A stretch of DNA of 64,000 bases from an uncultured Eubacteriaceae bacterium (GCA_945867155.1 CAMBHL010000003.1:96099-160098); one strand, 5' to 3'. Counted from the first letter of the stretch, positions 43,726 through 51,101 are shown. Numbers and translations are program-made. Notes: generated from the letters alone by a model not told the origin.

Positions 43726-43809
43726 ATGAATGACGAAATTAAAGGGGACGAGACCCTTAAAATCACGCAAAAAAGAGACTTGTGTATCGACACAAGTCTC
43801 TTGGTATAG
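43726..43809 (+). pseudogene. Truncated start of a gene (MNDEI...), copy 1
   Basis: Directly after repeat copy 1, a frame starting MNDEIKGDETLK runs only 27 codons and ends inside the hairpin at 43773-43802. The first codons resemble those after repeat copy 2 (MNDEILEKHSIL), so both look like cut-off starts of related genes. Confidence 0.45.
43769..43802 (-). terminator. Terminator hairpin, repeated element copy A
   Basis: AAGAGACTTGTG and CACAAGTCTCTT form a perfect 12-bp stem with a TATCGA loop, followed on the minus strand by six T. Nearly the same sequence occurs at 46964-46991. Confidence 0.85.
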
Positions 43810-43826
43810 GAAAGATTTGCCTTCTC

Positions 43827-44150
43827 CTACAATAATCCCGCGTTTTCCGCGATTGTTTTCAACGTGTCCGCAGATTTTTCCAGTTTGGCCTGTTCATCCT
43901 GATTCAGGACAATGGGAATATGGGTTTCCACGCCGTTTCTCCCCACAATCGCCGGCATACTGAGGGAAATATCGGAAATGCCGTACTCACCGTGCATCAC
44001 GGAAGAGACTGGGAGAATGCTCTTTTCATTCATGACAATGGCCCGGCAGATTCTGACAACCGACATGGCAATGCCGTAATAGGTGGCTTTTTTCTTCGCG
44101 ATGATTTCGTAGGCGCTGTTTTTGACGTCCTCCACGATTTGACGCATGGT
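43827..44150 (-). pseudogene. L-lactate dehydrogenase, C-terminal fragment
   Basis: The readable part is about 105 residues and matches the last third of L-lactate dehydrogenase: IVEDVKNSAYEIIAKKKATYYGIAMSV, then SILPVSSVMHGEYGISDIS and VGRNGVETHIPI. The nucleotide-binding half and the catalytic Arg and His are missing (full length about 315). The break is at the left edge of repeat copy 2. No ribosome site precedes the first ATG (44147). Confidence 0.85.
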
Positions 44151-44156
44151 TTCTAA

Positions 44157-44235
44157 TAGTATACGCCAAAAAGCGGCGGAATGCTGCATCTACAGATACA
44201 TATTTCAAAAAATCTGATGTATAATGATATCACAC
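44157..44235. repeat. 79-bp direct repeat, copy 2
   Basis: The second copy of the repeat at 43628-43706, with two changes; here the plus strand reads TATAAT at 44220-44225. It joins the lactate dehydrogenase fragment to another short MNDEI frame. Confidence 0.93.
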
Positions 44236-44256
44236 TTAAGAAAGTGAGCGAAAAAA

Positions 44257-44306
44257 ATGAACGACGAGATTCTGGAAAAACATTCCATTCTTGCGTCTGT
44301 TTCGCG
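44257..44306 (+). pseudogene. Truncated start of a gene (MNDEI...), copy 2
   Basis: ATGAACGACGAG begins a frame reading MNDEILEKHSILASV, which then runs into the 3' end of the oppositely oriented acetyltransferase gene. Only about the first 16 codons look native. Confidence 0.4.
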
Positions 44307-44897
44307 CTACACTTCTACGCCTGCCTCTGTTGCTTTAATCGTTTTGATCACTTTCGCTGGGACACCAGCTGCGACCGTTCTGGCCGGGATATCTTTTGTA
44401 ACGACTGCGCCGGCGGCGATAATCGCGCCTTCTCCGATGGTCACGCCGGGCAATACCGTCACATTCGCCCCAAGCCAGACCCCGTTCCCGATTACAATTC
44501 TAGATGGAATGAGGTTCCCCCGTTTCTGCGGGTCCGGATTATGGTTCAATGTCGCCAACACCGCATTGTGGCCGATCAATACATTATCTCCGATCCAAAT
44601 ACCGCCTTGGTCCTGAAATCGGCAGCCAGAATTTACAAATACATTCTTCCCGAAGTGAATATGCTTGCCGCAGTCAGTATAGAACGGCGGAAAGAGACCG
44701 AAAGGCGGAAAATCCGGCTGGCCCGTCAGTTCCCGCATCAATACCACTAGTTCTTCCGGCGTGTGATAAGTATTGTTCATCTCTGCCGTGATGCGCAGTG
44801 CTTCCTGGGAGAGACTATGCATAAAAAGATGGTATGCCGACCCCGCTTCAATTTCTTCGCCTGAATCCATTTTTTCAAGAAACGTTTTTAACTTCAT
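44307..44897 (-). CDS. Sugar O-acetyltransferase (maltose/galactoside acetyltransferase type)
   Basis: The 196-residue protein has the N-terminal Mac domain (about 1-60, [20 protein letters not shown]) and a left-handed parallel beta-helix of hexapeptide repeats with the catalytic His in [13 protein letters not shown] and the turn [26 protein letters not shown]. It transfers acetyl from acetyl-CoA to a sugar or other hydroxyl. It is 9 bases downstream of the alpha/beta hydrolase stop codon, on the same strand. Confidence 0.93.
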   Translation of the reverse strand: MKLKTFLEKMDSGEEIEAGSAYHLFMHSLSQEALRITAEMNNTYHTPEELVVLMRELTGQPDFPPFGLFPPFYTDCGKHIHFGKNVFVNSGCRFQDQGGIWIGDNVLIGHNAVLATLNHNPDPQKRGNLIPSRIVIGNGVWLGANVTVLPGVTIGEGAIIAAGAVVTKDIPARTVAAGVPAKVIKTIKATEAGVEV

Positions 44898-44906
44898 ATC
44901 GCGTCC

Positions 44907-45893
44907 CTACTTCAACCATGTCGTCATGAAGGTTTCGATCTTATCAAAGGGGATCGCATCCTTTCCGCCGCCATCATAAAGATCCGTATGAACGGCGCCG
45001 GGAACGATCATTAATTCTTTGTTATTGCCATTTAGAAGTTTAAATGCATCCCGGCTCATATAGCAGGAATGGGCCTTTTCCCCATGGATCATCAGCACCG
45101 CACTGTCAATCTCACCTGCATAGGTAAACAGCCGCGTATTGGCTAAAGATGTGCCTGCCTGTACGGCCCAGCCCCCATTAGAATTCAGTGAACGGGCATG
45201 ATAACCTCTGCTTGTCTTATAATAGTCGTAATAATCCTTCACGAAAAAGGGGGCGTCCTCCGGAAGGGGATCCACAACGCCTCCGGCCAACGCGTAGGTG
45301 CCGTTTTCGTAATCCGCGATGCGCTGCTGATTGACGGCTTCCCTTGCCGCTTTTCTTGCCGCTTTATTGTCTGCTTCGTCAAAATATCCGTTTCCTGCAA
45401 CTCTCGTCATATCATACATCGTCGATGTCACCGTCGCCTTGATCCTTGTGTCGATACATGCGGTCTGCAGCGCCATGCCGCCCCATCCGCAGATACCGAT
45501 AATGCCAATCCTTTCCGAATCAACATGGTCATGACACGACAAAAAATCAACAGCCGCCTGGAAATCCTCGACATTAATATCCGGTGAATGCATTGCCCGT
45601 GGGAAACCTCCGGATTCGCCAGTAAATGACGGATCAAAGGCGATCGTCAGAAAGCCTCTTTCAGCCATCGTCTGAGCGTAAAGTCCGGATGCCTGTTCTT
45701 TGCACGCACCGAACGGACCTGCAACAGCGATTGCTGGAAGTTTGCCCGCTTTCGTCTTCGGTACATACATATCTGCGGCAAGGGTGATTCCAAAATGATT
45801 GACAAATGTCACCTTGCTGTGTACCACTTTATCGCTCTTCGGGAAAGTTTTATCCCATTCCTGTGTAAGATTTAATTCTTCTTTCTTCATCAT
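44907..45893 (-). CDS. Alpha/beta hydrolase, YcjY/dienelactone hydrolase-like
   Basis: The 328-residue cytoplasmic protein has an oxyanion segment VAGPFGACKEQ, the nucleophile elbow IGICGWGGMAL, where a Cys stands at the usual Ser place, and VLMIHGEKAHS plus PGAVHTDLYDGG near the end (Asp and His of the triad). The substrate is unknown. It diverges from a LysR gene, which likely controls it, and it is followed closely by an acetyltransferase gene. Confidence 0.85.
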   Translation of the reverse strand: MMKKEELNLTQEWDKTFPKSDKVVHSKVTFVNHFGITLAADMYVPKTKAGKLPAIAVAGPFGACKEQASGLYAQTMAERGFLTIAFDPSFTGESGGFPRAMHSPDINVEDFQAAVDFLSCHDHVDSERIGIIGICGWGGMALQTACIDTRIKATVTSTMYDMTRVAGNGYFDEADNKAARKAAREAVNQQRIADYENGTYALAGGVVDPLPEDAPFFVKDYYDYYKTSRGYHARSLNSNGGWAVQAGTSLANTRLFTYAGEIDSAVLMIHGEKAHSCYMSRDAFKLLNGNNKELMIVPGAVHTDLYDGGGKDAIPFDKIETFMTTWLK

Positions 45894-45954
45894 GATCTCC
45901 CTGTTTTAATTCCTTCTCCGACAATTATTGCTTTGCTTTCTTAATCATAAGTAT

Positions 45955-45983
45955 TTGAACGCCGTCTCGCTAATGATTATAAT
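45955..45983 (+). promoter_or_regulatory. LysR gene promoter
   Basis: TTGAAC, 17 bases, TATAAT on the plus strand, in the gap between the hydrolase and LysR genes. Confidence 0.65.
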
Positions 45984-46001
45984 GAATATCATGATATTCA
46001 T
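45982..46001. promoter_or_regulatory. 20-bp perfect palindrome, probable LysR operator
   Basis: ATGAATATCATGATATTCAT is a perfect palindrome at the predicted start point of the LysR promoter, in the divergent gap. Its position fits an operator for LysR and the hydrolase gene. Confidence 0.6.
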
Positions 46002-46039
46002 TTATTGCATATCATAGACAGAACGAAAGGAATACACTC

Positions 46040-46921
46040 ATGGAAATCAAAACGCTCAGATACTTTCTTGCCATTGCAAGAGAAGAAAACATGACGCGCG
46101 CTGCTGCGTTTTTGCATGTCACGCAGCCCACACTTTCAAAGCAGATGAAGTCCCTGGAAGACGAACTGGGGAAAAAACTCTTTACCCGTCACAGCTTCAG
46201 TATCCGTCTGACGGACGAAGGCATTCTTCTGAAGAACCGCGCGGAAGATTTGGTCAGCCTGGCGAATAAAATCGAGCAGGAATTCATATCCCTTGATGAC
46301 ATCACTGGCGGCGACCTCTATCTCGGTTTAGCAGAATCTTCTCAGCTCAAATATCTTGCCCAAGTTATCAAAGCATTCAAGAGGCGCTATCCCAACCTGC
46401 ACTACCACATTACAAGCGGCGATACCGAGCAGATTGCCGACAAGCTCGACAACGGGCTGCTGGATTTCCTCGTTCTGGCAGAATACCCCGACGGCCGCAA
46501 ATATGAATCCATTGAATTTCCAGAAAGCGATAAATGGGGACTTGTAATCCCAACCAATGACCCTCTGGCAAAGAAAAAAAAGATCCGCGTAACGGATCTG
46601 ATCGGGCTTCCCCTATTTTGCTCTGAGCAAGCATGGGATCATGAAATCAAAGAATGGGCTGGGGCATCATTTTCAAAATTAAAGCTGGAAGGCTCCTTTC
46701 GCCTAGCCTACAATGGTTCCATCTTCACAAGGGAAGGCCTTGGCTACCTTCTTACTTTTGATCACCTGATCGATACGTCTGAAGACAGCGGACTTGTCTT
46801 CCGCCCTTTGGAACCTGCAGCTGAGACCAAACTCTTTATTGTCTGGAACCGGTATCAAACTTTTACGCCCATTGCAGAAAGATTCCTTAAGCAGCTGCGG
46901 ACGACCCTACAAATAAAATAA
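46040..46921 (+). CDS. LysR family transcription regulator
   Basis: The 293-residue protein has the LysR helix-turn-helix at residues 1-60 (LRYFLAIAREENMTRAAAFLHVTQPTLSKQMKSLE) and a periplasmic-binding-like effector domain. It stands divergent from the alpha/beta hydrolase and acetyltransferase genes, the normal arrangement for a regulator and its target. The ligand is unknown. A good ribosome site (GAAAGGA) precedes the ATG. Confidence 0.95.
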   Translation: MEIKTLRYFLAIAREENMTRAAAFLHVTQPTLSKQMKSLEDELGKKLFTRHSFSIRLTDEGILLKNRAEDLVSLANKIEQEFISLDDITGGDLYLGLAESSQLKYLAQVIKAFKRRYPNLHYHITSGDTEQIADKLDNGLLDFLVLAEYPDGRKYESIEFPESDKWGLVIPTNDPLAKKKKIRVTDLIGLPLFCSEQAWDHEIKEWAGASFSKLKLEGSFRLAYNGSIFTREGLGYLLTFDHLIDTSEDSGLVFRPLEPAAETKLFIVWNRYQTFTPIAERFLKQLRTTLQIK

Positions 46922-46963
46922 AGTGGGCGCTCCGCAGATGATCATCCACTTTAACACGCAAAC

Positions 46964-46991
46964 AAGAGACTTGTGTATCGACACAAGTCTC
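46964..46991 (-). terminator. Hairpin, repeated element copy B
   Basis: GAGACTTGTG and CACAAGTCTC form a 10-bp stem with the same TATCGA loop as the hairpin at 43773-43802; the shared stretch also covers the CACGCAAA before it. It lies at the end of the nitroreductase gene; the T-run is weak (TTGTTTG). Confidence 0.65.
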
Positions 46992-46998
46992 TCGTTGT

Positions 46999-47511
46999 TT
47001 AAAGGTACGTCACCGTTTCGCTGAGGTCTTTGCGCTGGGTATGCCGTTCCAAGGGGCCCGCGCCTTCTGCGGGATAGCCGAGATCCAGCAGCATCACCAC
47101 TTTTTCGTTGGCAGGCAAACCGAAAATCTCGGCCGCTTTGTCAGGATCGAAGCGGTTGAGCCAGCAGCTGTCCACCCCGGCGTCCTTGGCCGCGAGGAGC
47201 AGATGGGTGGCCACAATTGTCGCGTCTTCGATGCCGGAGGTGTACCGCTCTCCGGGATAAGTGTACATATTGTTCTGGTCGTAGGCGACGAGGAGCACCG
47301 TTCCCGCCCCGTAGCGGCACGGGGTAAGCTGATCCACCTTCGCCAGGTCTTCCGGCTTTTCAATCACGTAAATCTTCTGTTCCTGCAGGTTCTTCGCCGT
47401 CGGGGCCAGGCGCCCGGCTGCGAGAATCTGCTGAAGTTTTGCCGGTTCCACCGGCCGGCCGTCGTACTTCTTGCACGAATACCGCGCTTTGATCAGTTCT
47501 GAAAATTCCAT
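46999..47511 (-). CDS. Nitroreductase family protein
   Basis: The 170-residue FMN protein has the family start FSELIKARYSCKKYDGRPVE, the APTAKNLQEQKIYV flavin contact and GIEDATIVATHLLLAAKDAGVDSCWLNRF with LDLGYPAEGAGP near the end. It is short because it belongs to the small nitroreductases that lack extra helices. Such enzymes use NAD(P)H to reduce nitro compounds, quinones or flavin. GGAGGC lies 5 bases before the ATG at 47511. Confidence 0.92.
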   Translation of the reverse strand: MEFSELIKARYSCKKYDGRPVEPAKLQQILAAGRLAPTAKNLQEQKIYVIEKPEDLAKVDQLTPCRYGAGTVLLVAYDQNNMYTYPGERYTSGIEDATIVATHLLLAAKDAGVDSCWLNRFDPDKAAEIFGLPANEKVVMLLDLGYPAEGAGPLERHTQRKDLSETVTYL

Positions 47512-47704
47512 GGCAATGCCTCCTTTAATATCAAATCTCCGCCGTCATTTCATGACGCTAACATTTGTCTTATTATATCATGGTCTGCTGCTGTTCCCTA
47601 TCATCTTTTTCGCTTTGGCGGAGGCGATCGCCAAAGCCGCGGCTTTTTCTGGCGACGCGTGCCCCCCTGCCGCGAACGAAAGCATGCTCAATCCTCTGGC
47701 CCGC

Positions 47705-48676
47705 TCAATAGCCCCGCTTTTTGTCGACGCGATGCTTCAAAGGCTTGCCGGTCAGGTAATTTTCCAGATCTTCACAAAACATCGCTACGCTCTTCTCTCT
47801 TGTATAATCCAACGCCATTTTGCCAGCACAGTGGGGCGTCAGCAGGAGGTGCTTCGCCGTTCGCAGGGGGCTGTCCGCTGGGACCGGCTCCGTCTGCATG
47901 ACGTCCAGTGCGGCCCCTGCCAGCCGGTCGGCATTTAAGGCGTCGACCAGCGCCCCTTCGTCGATGGCGCTCCCTCTGCCGACATTCACGAGATAGGCGT
48001 CTTTCGGCAGCCGGGCCAGCATCTCCCGGCTCATGATCCCAATCGTTTCCGGCGTCTCCGGCAGGCTCATGACAAGCAGATCCGTTCCCGGCAGGACTTT
48101 GGCCAGGTCAGAATTTCGATAGACCCTGTCGCATCCTGGCACCGCCCGGCCGCTGCGGTTCACGCCGATCACCGATGCCGGTTCGAAGCCTCTGACCCGG
48201 GCGGCAAAAGTTCTGCCGATGTCCCCGGTGCCCAGCAGGGTGATCCGACTGCCGCACAGGGCGCGCATGGGCACCACCCCTTTCCAGGATGTCTGAGACG
48301 TGTCGTTTAAAATGGCCTCGTGGCGGCGATACTGCCGCATCATCATCAGGGCCGTCATGACAATATGCTCTGAAATGGTGACCCCGTAGGCCCCGGCGGA
48401 ATTGGACAGCATACACGTGTCGTTGGGCAGCACACCGTCCTTGAGATACGCGTTGACGCCGGCCCAGTTGGTGCAGAACCACTTGAGCGCCTTAGCCTGG
48501 CGCAGAGGCGCCTTATCCGCCCCAAATAAAATCTCTGCATCCCGCGCTTCCTGAGCTGCCTTTTTCAGATCTGTTTCAAAAACCGCCTTCCAGCTGTGCG
48601 CCGCCGCGATATCATGAATCTTTTGCCGTTGTGGTTTTGTAATGTCCCAATAGACAAGAAGCTTATGGCTCATCAT
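47705..48676 (-). CDS. D-2-hydroxyacid dehydrogenase family protein
   Basis: The 323-residue protein has the catalytic and NAD domains of D-isomer 2-hydroxyacid dehydrogenases: TNWAGVNAYL and GAYGVTISEHIVMTALMMMRQ, the dinucleotide fold ITLLGTGDIGRTFAARVRGF, then LVNVGRGSAIDEGALVDAL and TPHCAGKM, where the usual His-Ala-Gly appears as HCAG. It would reduce a 2-keto acid with NAD(P)H. Either of two adjacent ATGs (48676, 48673) could be used with the GGGAGGG site. Confidence 0.92.
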   Translation of the reverse strand: MMSHKLLVYWDITKPQRQKIHDIAAAHSWKAVFETDLKKAAQEARDAEILFGADKAPLRQAKALKWFCTNWAGVNAYLKDGVLPNDTCMLSNSAGAYGVTISEHIVMTALMMMRQYRRHEAILNDTSQTSWKGVVPMRALCGSRITLLGTGDIGRTFAARVRGFEPASVIGVNRSGRAVPGCDRVYRNSDLAKVLPGTDLLVMSLPETPETIGIMSREMLARLPKDAYLVNVGRGSAIDEGALVDALNADRLAGAALDVMQTEPVPADSPLRTAKHLLLTPHCAGKMALDYTREKSVAMFCEDLENYLTGKPLKHRVDKKRGY

Positions 48677-48694
48677 GCCCTCCCTTCACTTCTT

Positions 48695-48873
48695 TCAACC
48701 AGCCAGTTCTCGGCCAATGGCCTCTCCTGTATTAACAATTGCGAGCTCTGATCCCTTCGGACAGATATGCAACGCCCGCTCTCAATTCTTCCTCTATGCT
48801 GCCGCAAAACGCTTTGCCTGTTCCGCGTTCCCCGCCACCGACGCATTTGCCGGTGGTGAGGAGCCTTCGTCTC
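48695..48873 (-). pseudogene. Possible frameshifted gene remnant downstream of an HxlR gene
   Basis: Between an HxlR gene and the dehydrogenase, three frames on the minus strand give plausible protein pieces one after another: NAEQAKRFAAA, then IEEELRA, then LHICPKGSELAIVNTGEAIG, with the last ending at a stop at 48695-48697. This looks like the C-terminus of a gene broken by two frameshifts. I do not recognise the family, and chance cannot be excluded. Confidence 0.35.
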
Positions 48874-49233
48874 TTATTTTTCGATAGGCTTATCTGCCTG
48901 TCGCTGATGCATAAAATCTATGTATTCATTTCCCCAGACTTCAAGTTCGGCAAGCACTTTCTCAAATTTATGGCCAATCTCACTCAGTTCGTACTCAACT
49001 TTGGGTGGTATTTCAGAATATACCCGGCGCACGATCAAACCGTCCTTTTCCAACGCCTTAAGCTGGCGCGATAAAGTGGTATGTGTCATATTCTCCGGCA
49101 TTCGGCGCTGAAGCTCATTAAAGCGCACCGGCGCATCTTTTAAAAGATACATAATGTACATAGACCATTTCCCTGTCAGCACCTTTTGAGAAGTGACGTA
49201 GGGACATAGGCCAAACAGCTGCTTTTTTTCCAT
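48874..49233 (-). CDS. HxlR family transcription regulator
   Basis: The 119-residue winged-helix protein has the HxlR pattern: LCPYVTSQKVLTGKWSMYIMYLL, then RFNELQRRMPENMTHTTLSRQLKALEKDGLIVR and PPKVEYELSEIG at the wing. The frame is open to 49341, but GGAGG lies 4 bases before the ATG at 49233, and the upstream part covers the promoter of the divergent gene. It probably controls the divergent PNPOx gene. Confidence 0.9.
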   Translation of the reverse strand: MEKKQLFGLCPYVTSQKVLTGKWSMYIMYLLKDAPVRFNELQRRMPENMTHTTLSRQLKALEKDGLIVRRVYSEIPPKVEYELSEIGHKFEKVLAELEVWGNEYIDFMHQRQADKPIEK

Positions 49234-49245
49234 ATGACCTCCATC

Positions 49246-49269
49246 GGTATCATTGACGATACCAGTATC
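49246..49269. promoter_or_regulatory. Probable HxlR operator
   Basis: GGTATCATTGACGATACC is an inverted repeat (6-bp arms), overlapped by GATACCAGTATC, in the divergent gap between HxlR and PNPOx genes. Confidence 0.5.
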
Positions 49270-49283
49270 AAAAAATATCGTAC

Positions 49284-49312
49284 TTGTGAAAAATCTCCTG
49301 CGTGGATATAAT
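49284..49312 (+). promoter_or_regulatory. Promoter of PNPOx gene
   Basis: TTGTGA, 17 bases, TATAAT on the plus strand, 50 bases before the ATG at 49362. Confidence 0.75.
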
Positions 49313-49361
49313 ATCACGTGCAAATCCAAAATACAACACAAACTGAAAGGATGGTTTTATC

Positions 49362-49757
49362 ATGAAGGAAATCTATGAATATCTGAAGAACTGCGGCACA
49401 TTTTATCTGGCTACCGTTGATGGTGACAAACCACAGGTTCGTCCCTTTGGCGCGGTATGCGAATTTGAAGGTAAGCTGTACTTCGTCACCAACAATCAGA
49501 AGGAAGTCTATAAGCAGATGAAGGCCAATCCCAATGTGGCAATTTGCGGTATGTACAAGGGTACCTGGATCCGCGTCAGCGGTGTGGTTGAAGAAGATAC
49601 CCGGCGCGAAGCACGCGTAGCTATGATGGATGCCAACACTGCTTCCCTGAGCAAAATGTACACGGTGGATGACAACCTAATGACCGTTTTCAAATTCGTA
49701 AGCGGTAAGGGTACGGTTTATTCTTTCACTGAAGCGCCTGTAGCGTATTCGCTGTAA
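49362..49757 (+). CDS. Pyridoxamine 5'-phosphate oxidase family protein
   Basis: The 131-residue split-barrel protein reads MKEIYEYLKNCGTFYLATV, then KPQVRPFGAVCEFEGKLYFVTNNQKEVYKQM and AICGMYKGTWIRVSG, typical of the small clostridial PNPOx-like proteins that bind FMN or F420-like flavins and act on unknown substrates. AAAGGATGG lies upstream of the ATG. A second short frame follows 15 bases downstream. Confidence 0.92.
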   Translation: MKEIYEYLKNCGTFYLATVDGDKPQVRPFGAVCEFEGKLYFVTNNQKEVYKQMKANPNVAICGMYKGTWIRVSGVVEEDTRREARVAMMDANTASLSKMYTVDDNLMTVFKFVSGKGTVYSFTEAPVAYSL

Positions 49758-49772
49758 GGAGAGACAGCAAGG

Positions 49773-50024
49773 ATGGACGCTTCAAAGATTTTATCAATTC
49801 TATACAGCGAGATTCATTCTGTCGTCGTTGGAATGATCGACTCCGAGGGGCATCCATCCAGCACATTTGTTAAAGATGATGAGACGTGGTACAAAAGAAA
49901 CTCTGCATATCAGGAATTCTTGAAGCAGGCGTTGACAAGATCAAACATTCATAATCCCGGCCATAAAAAGATAGCTCCCCACCGCCGATTGATGGCAGTG
50001 TGGGAGCCTGCTTTTTTCTTTTAA
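49773..50024 (+). pseudogene. Chimeric remnant: start of a PNPOx/ferredoxin-type gene fused to another tail
   Basis: The first 30 codons (MDASKILSILYSEIHSVVVG...) resemble the start of the PNPOx-ferredoxin protein at 51102-51728 (IANEIHRTIVATVDDDG). From about codon 31 the match stops and an unrelated tail (KRNSAYQEFLKQALTRS) follows, running into the terminator at the end. AAGGAG precedes the ATG, so a short product could still be made. It looks like a deletion scar. Confidence 0.55.
49974..50018 (+). terminator. Terminator after the PNPOx unit
   Basis: GCTCCCCACCGCC pairs imperfectly with GGCAGTGTGGGAGC around an 8-base loop; six T follow on the plus strand. Confidence 0.82.
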
Positions 50025-50034
50025 AGCCCTGTTG

Positions 50035-51024
50035 TTATTTCATCTTCATCAATACATCGCCAATGTCCCCATCAATGCAGATGCTTCTATTTGCAATCTC
50101 GCCCGGACAATACGCCTCGCCATAATTGATGCAGGCATATACTGCTTTCTCATTTTTAAACGTCATCTGCCAAAACGGATATTTCACAATAACAGGCGTG
50201 TTGGCGCCCACGCCAAGTTCCAGATAAAGCACATGAAGGTGCTCCATCTTAAGCAGGAAATCCGCATATGCCGCGGACGCGCTGTGCCACCCTTCATCCT
50301 CGACAAAGGAATCATCCGCACGAAGATTCATCGTCACATCCGAATCATCGTCCGGACATTTTGGAATGAGAGATGCCGGGATCTTCATTTTCAGTTCACC
50401 ACTTTCAGGAATCCGAAACCATCCATTCTCGTCCCGTGTGAACCCCTGTGCCTCCATTGCTTTCATGACCCATTCTTCATTATCATAGGTTTTCTGCACA
50501 GACGGATTGACGCTCTGAAAAAGGCCATAGTCTCCTTGAGTGTAGAACAGTCGCTTTTTATCAAACCCTGCTCTCTGAAACTGGTGATCCACATTCGTCG
50601 TAACAACAAAATAATCCTTATCTTTCACAAGTGAGCGCAGCTCCTGATAGACAGGCTTAGGCGCATCAATATATCGGTTAAAATAGATATGCCTTGCCCA
50701 CCACGCCCAGCGTGTTTGTGCATCGGGGAAGGGATAGAACCCGCCGGAATACATATCCCGGATGCCGAATCGCTCCTTGAAGTCTGAGAAATACCGATCA
50801 AACCGCTCTCCGCTATAGGTCAGTCCGGCAGAAGTGGAAAGTCCGGCACCCGCTCCGATCACGATCGCATCTGCCGCCTCGATTTCTCTCTTTAATCTGG
50901 CGATTCGTTCCGCCTTAGCGCCTGTTCCCAATGACATATTTCTGCTGAAATACCGCACAGCGCCGAGTCCCTTCTGAATGCTCTCCTGATAGCCGTTCGG
51001 CATTTCATCGTATAAGTTCTTCAT
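50035..51024 (-). CDS. SIR2 family protein of the macrodomain-linked (SirTM-like) class
   Basis: The 329-residue protein has the class M sirtuin style: IVIGAGAGLSTSAGLTYSGERFDRYF (NAD site) and FVVTTNVDHQFQRAGFDKKRLFYTQGDYG, where Gln replaces the usual catalytic His. The places where zinc cysteines are expected read FQSVNPSVQK and KCPDDDSDVTMNLRADD, so at most one cysteine is left. SirTM enzymes of other Firmicutes ADP-ribosylate a lipoyl-carrier GcvH-like protein. The loss of zinc ligands may mean decay or a zinc-free subgroup. A stub of a second gene overlaps its start. Confidence 0.82.
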   Translation of the reverse strand: MKNLYDEMPNGYQESIQKGLGAVRYFSRNMSLGTGAKAERIARLKREIEAADAIVIGAGAGLSTSAGLTYSGERFDRYFSDFKERFGIRDMYSGGFYPFPDAQTRWAWWARHIYFNRYIDAPKPVYQELRSLVKDKDYFVVTTNVDHQFQRAGFDKKRLFYTQGDYGLFQSVNPSVQKTYDNEEWVMKAMEAQGFTRDENGWFRIPESGELKMKIPASLIPKCPDDDSDVTMNLRADDSFVEDEGWHSASAAYADFLLKMEHLHVLYLELGVGANTPVIVKYPFWQMTFKNEKAVYACINYGEAYCPGEIANRSICIDGDIGDVLMKMK

Positions 51025-51097
51025 GGTATTTTTTGTCCTCTTTAAATTCCTCTACGAGATAATCCAGGCGCTGCTCCTGTGTCATTTTCTCATTCAT
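51005..51097 (-). pseudogene. 30-codon stub resembling the start of a macrodomain gene
   Basis: An ATG at 51097 with AAGAAGG upstream begins MNEKMTQEQRLDYLVEEFK and stops after 30 codons, overlapping the sirtuin start by 20 bases. The sequence resembles the N-terminus of the macrodomain ADP-ribose hydrolases that sit directly upstream of SirTM in other Firmicutes. I infer that the rest of the gene has been deleted. A short leader peptide coupling translation is the other reading. Confidence 0.5.
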
Positions 51098-51101
51098 GCT
51101 G

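Noticed and set aside
46919..46953. TAAAGTGG / CCACTTTA hairpin as the LysR terminator
   Set aside because: The stem is only 8 bp with a long loop and no T-run follows, so it was not listed as a terminator.
47611..47657. Inverted repeat GCTTTGGCG / CGCCAAAGC with T-run on the plus strand, as a terminator
   Set aside because: No plus-strand gene precedes it and the T-run is wrong for the minus-strand neighbours; it is left as an unassigned hairpin.
47471..47938. A 155-codon plus-strand frame over the nitroreductase and dehydrogenase ends
   Set aside because: It overlaps two well-supported minus-strand genes and has no ribosome site or domain.
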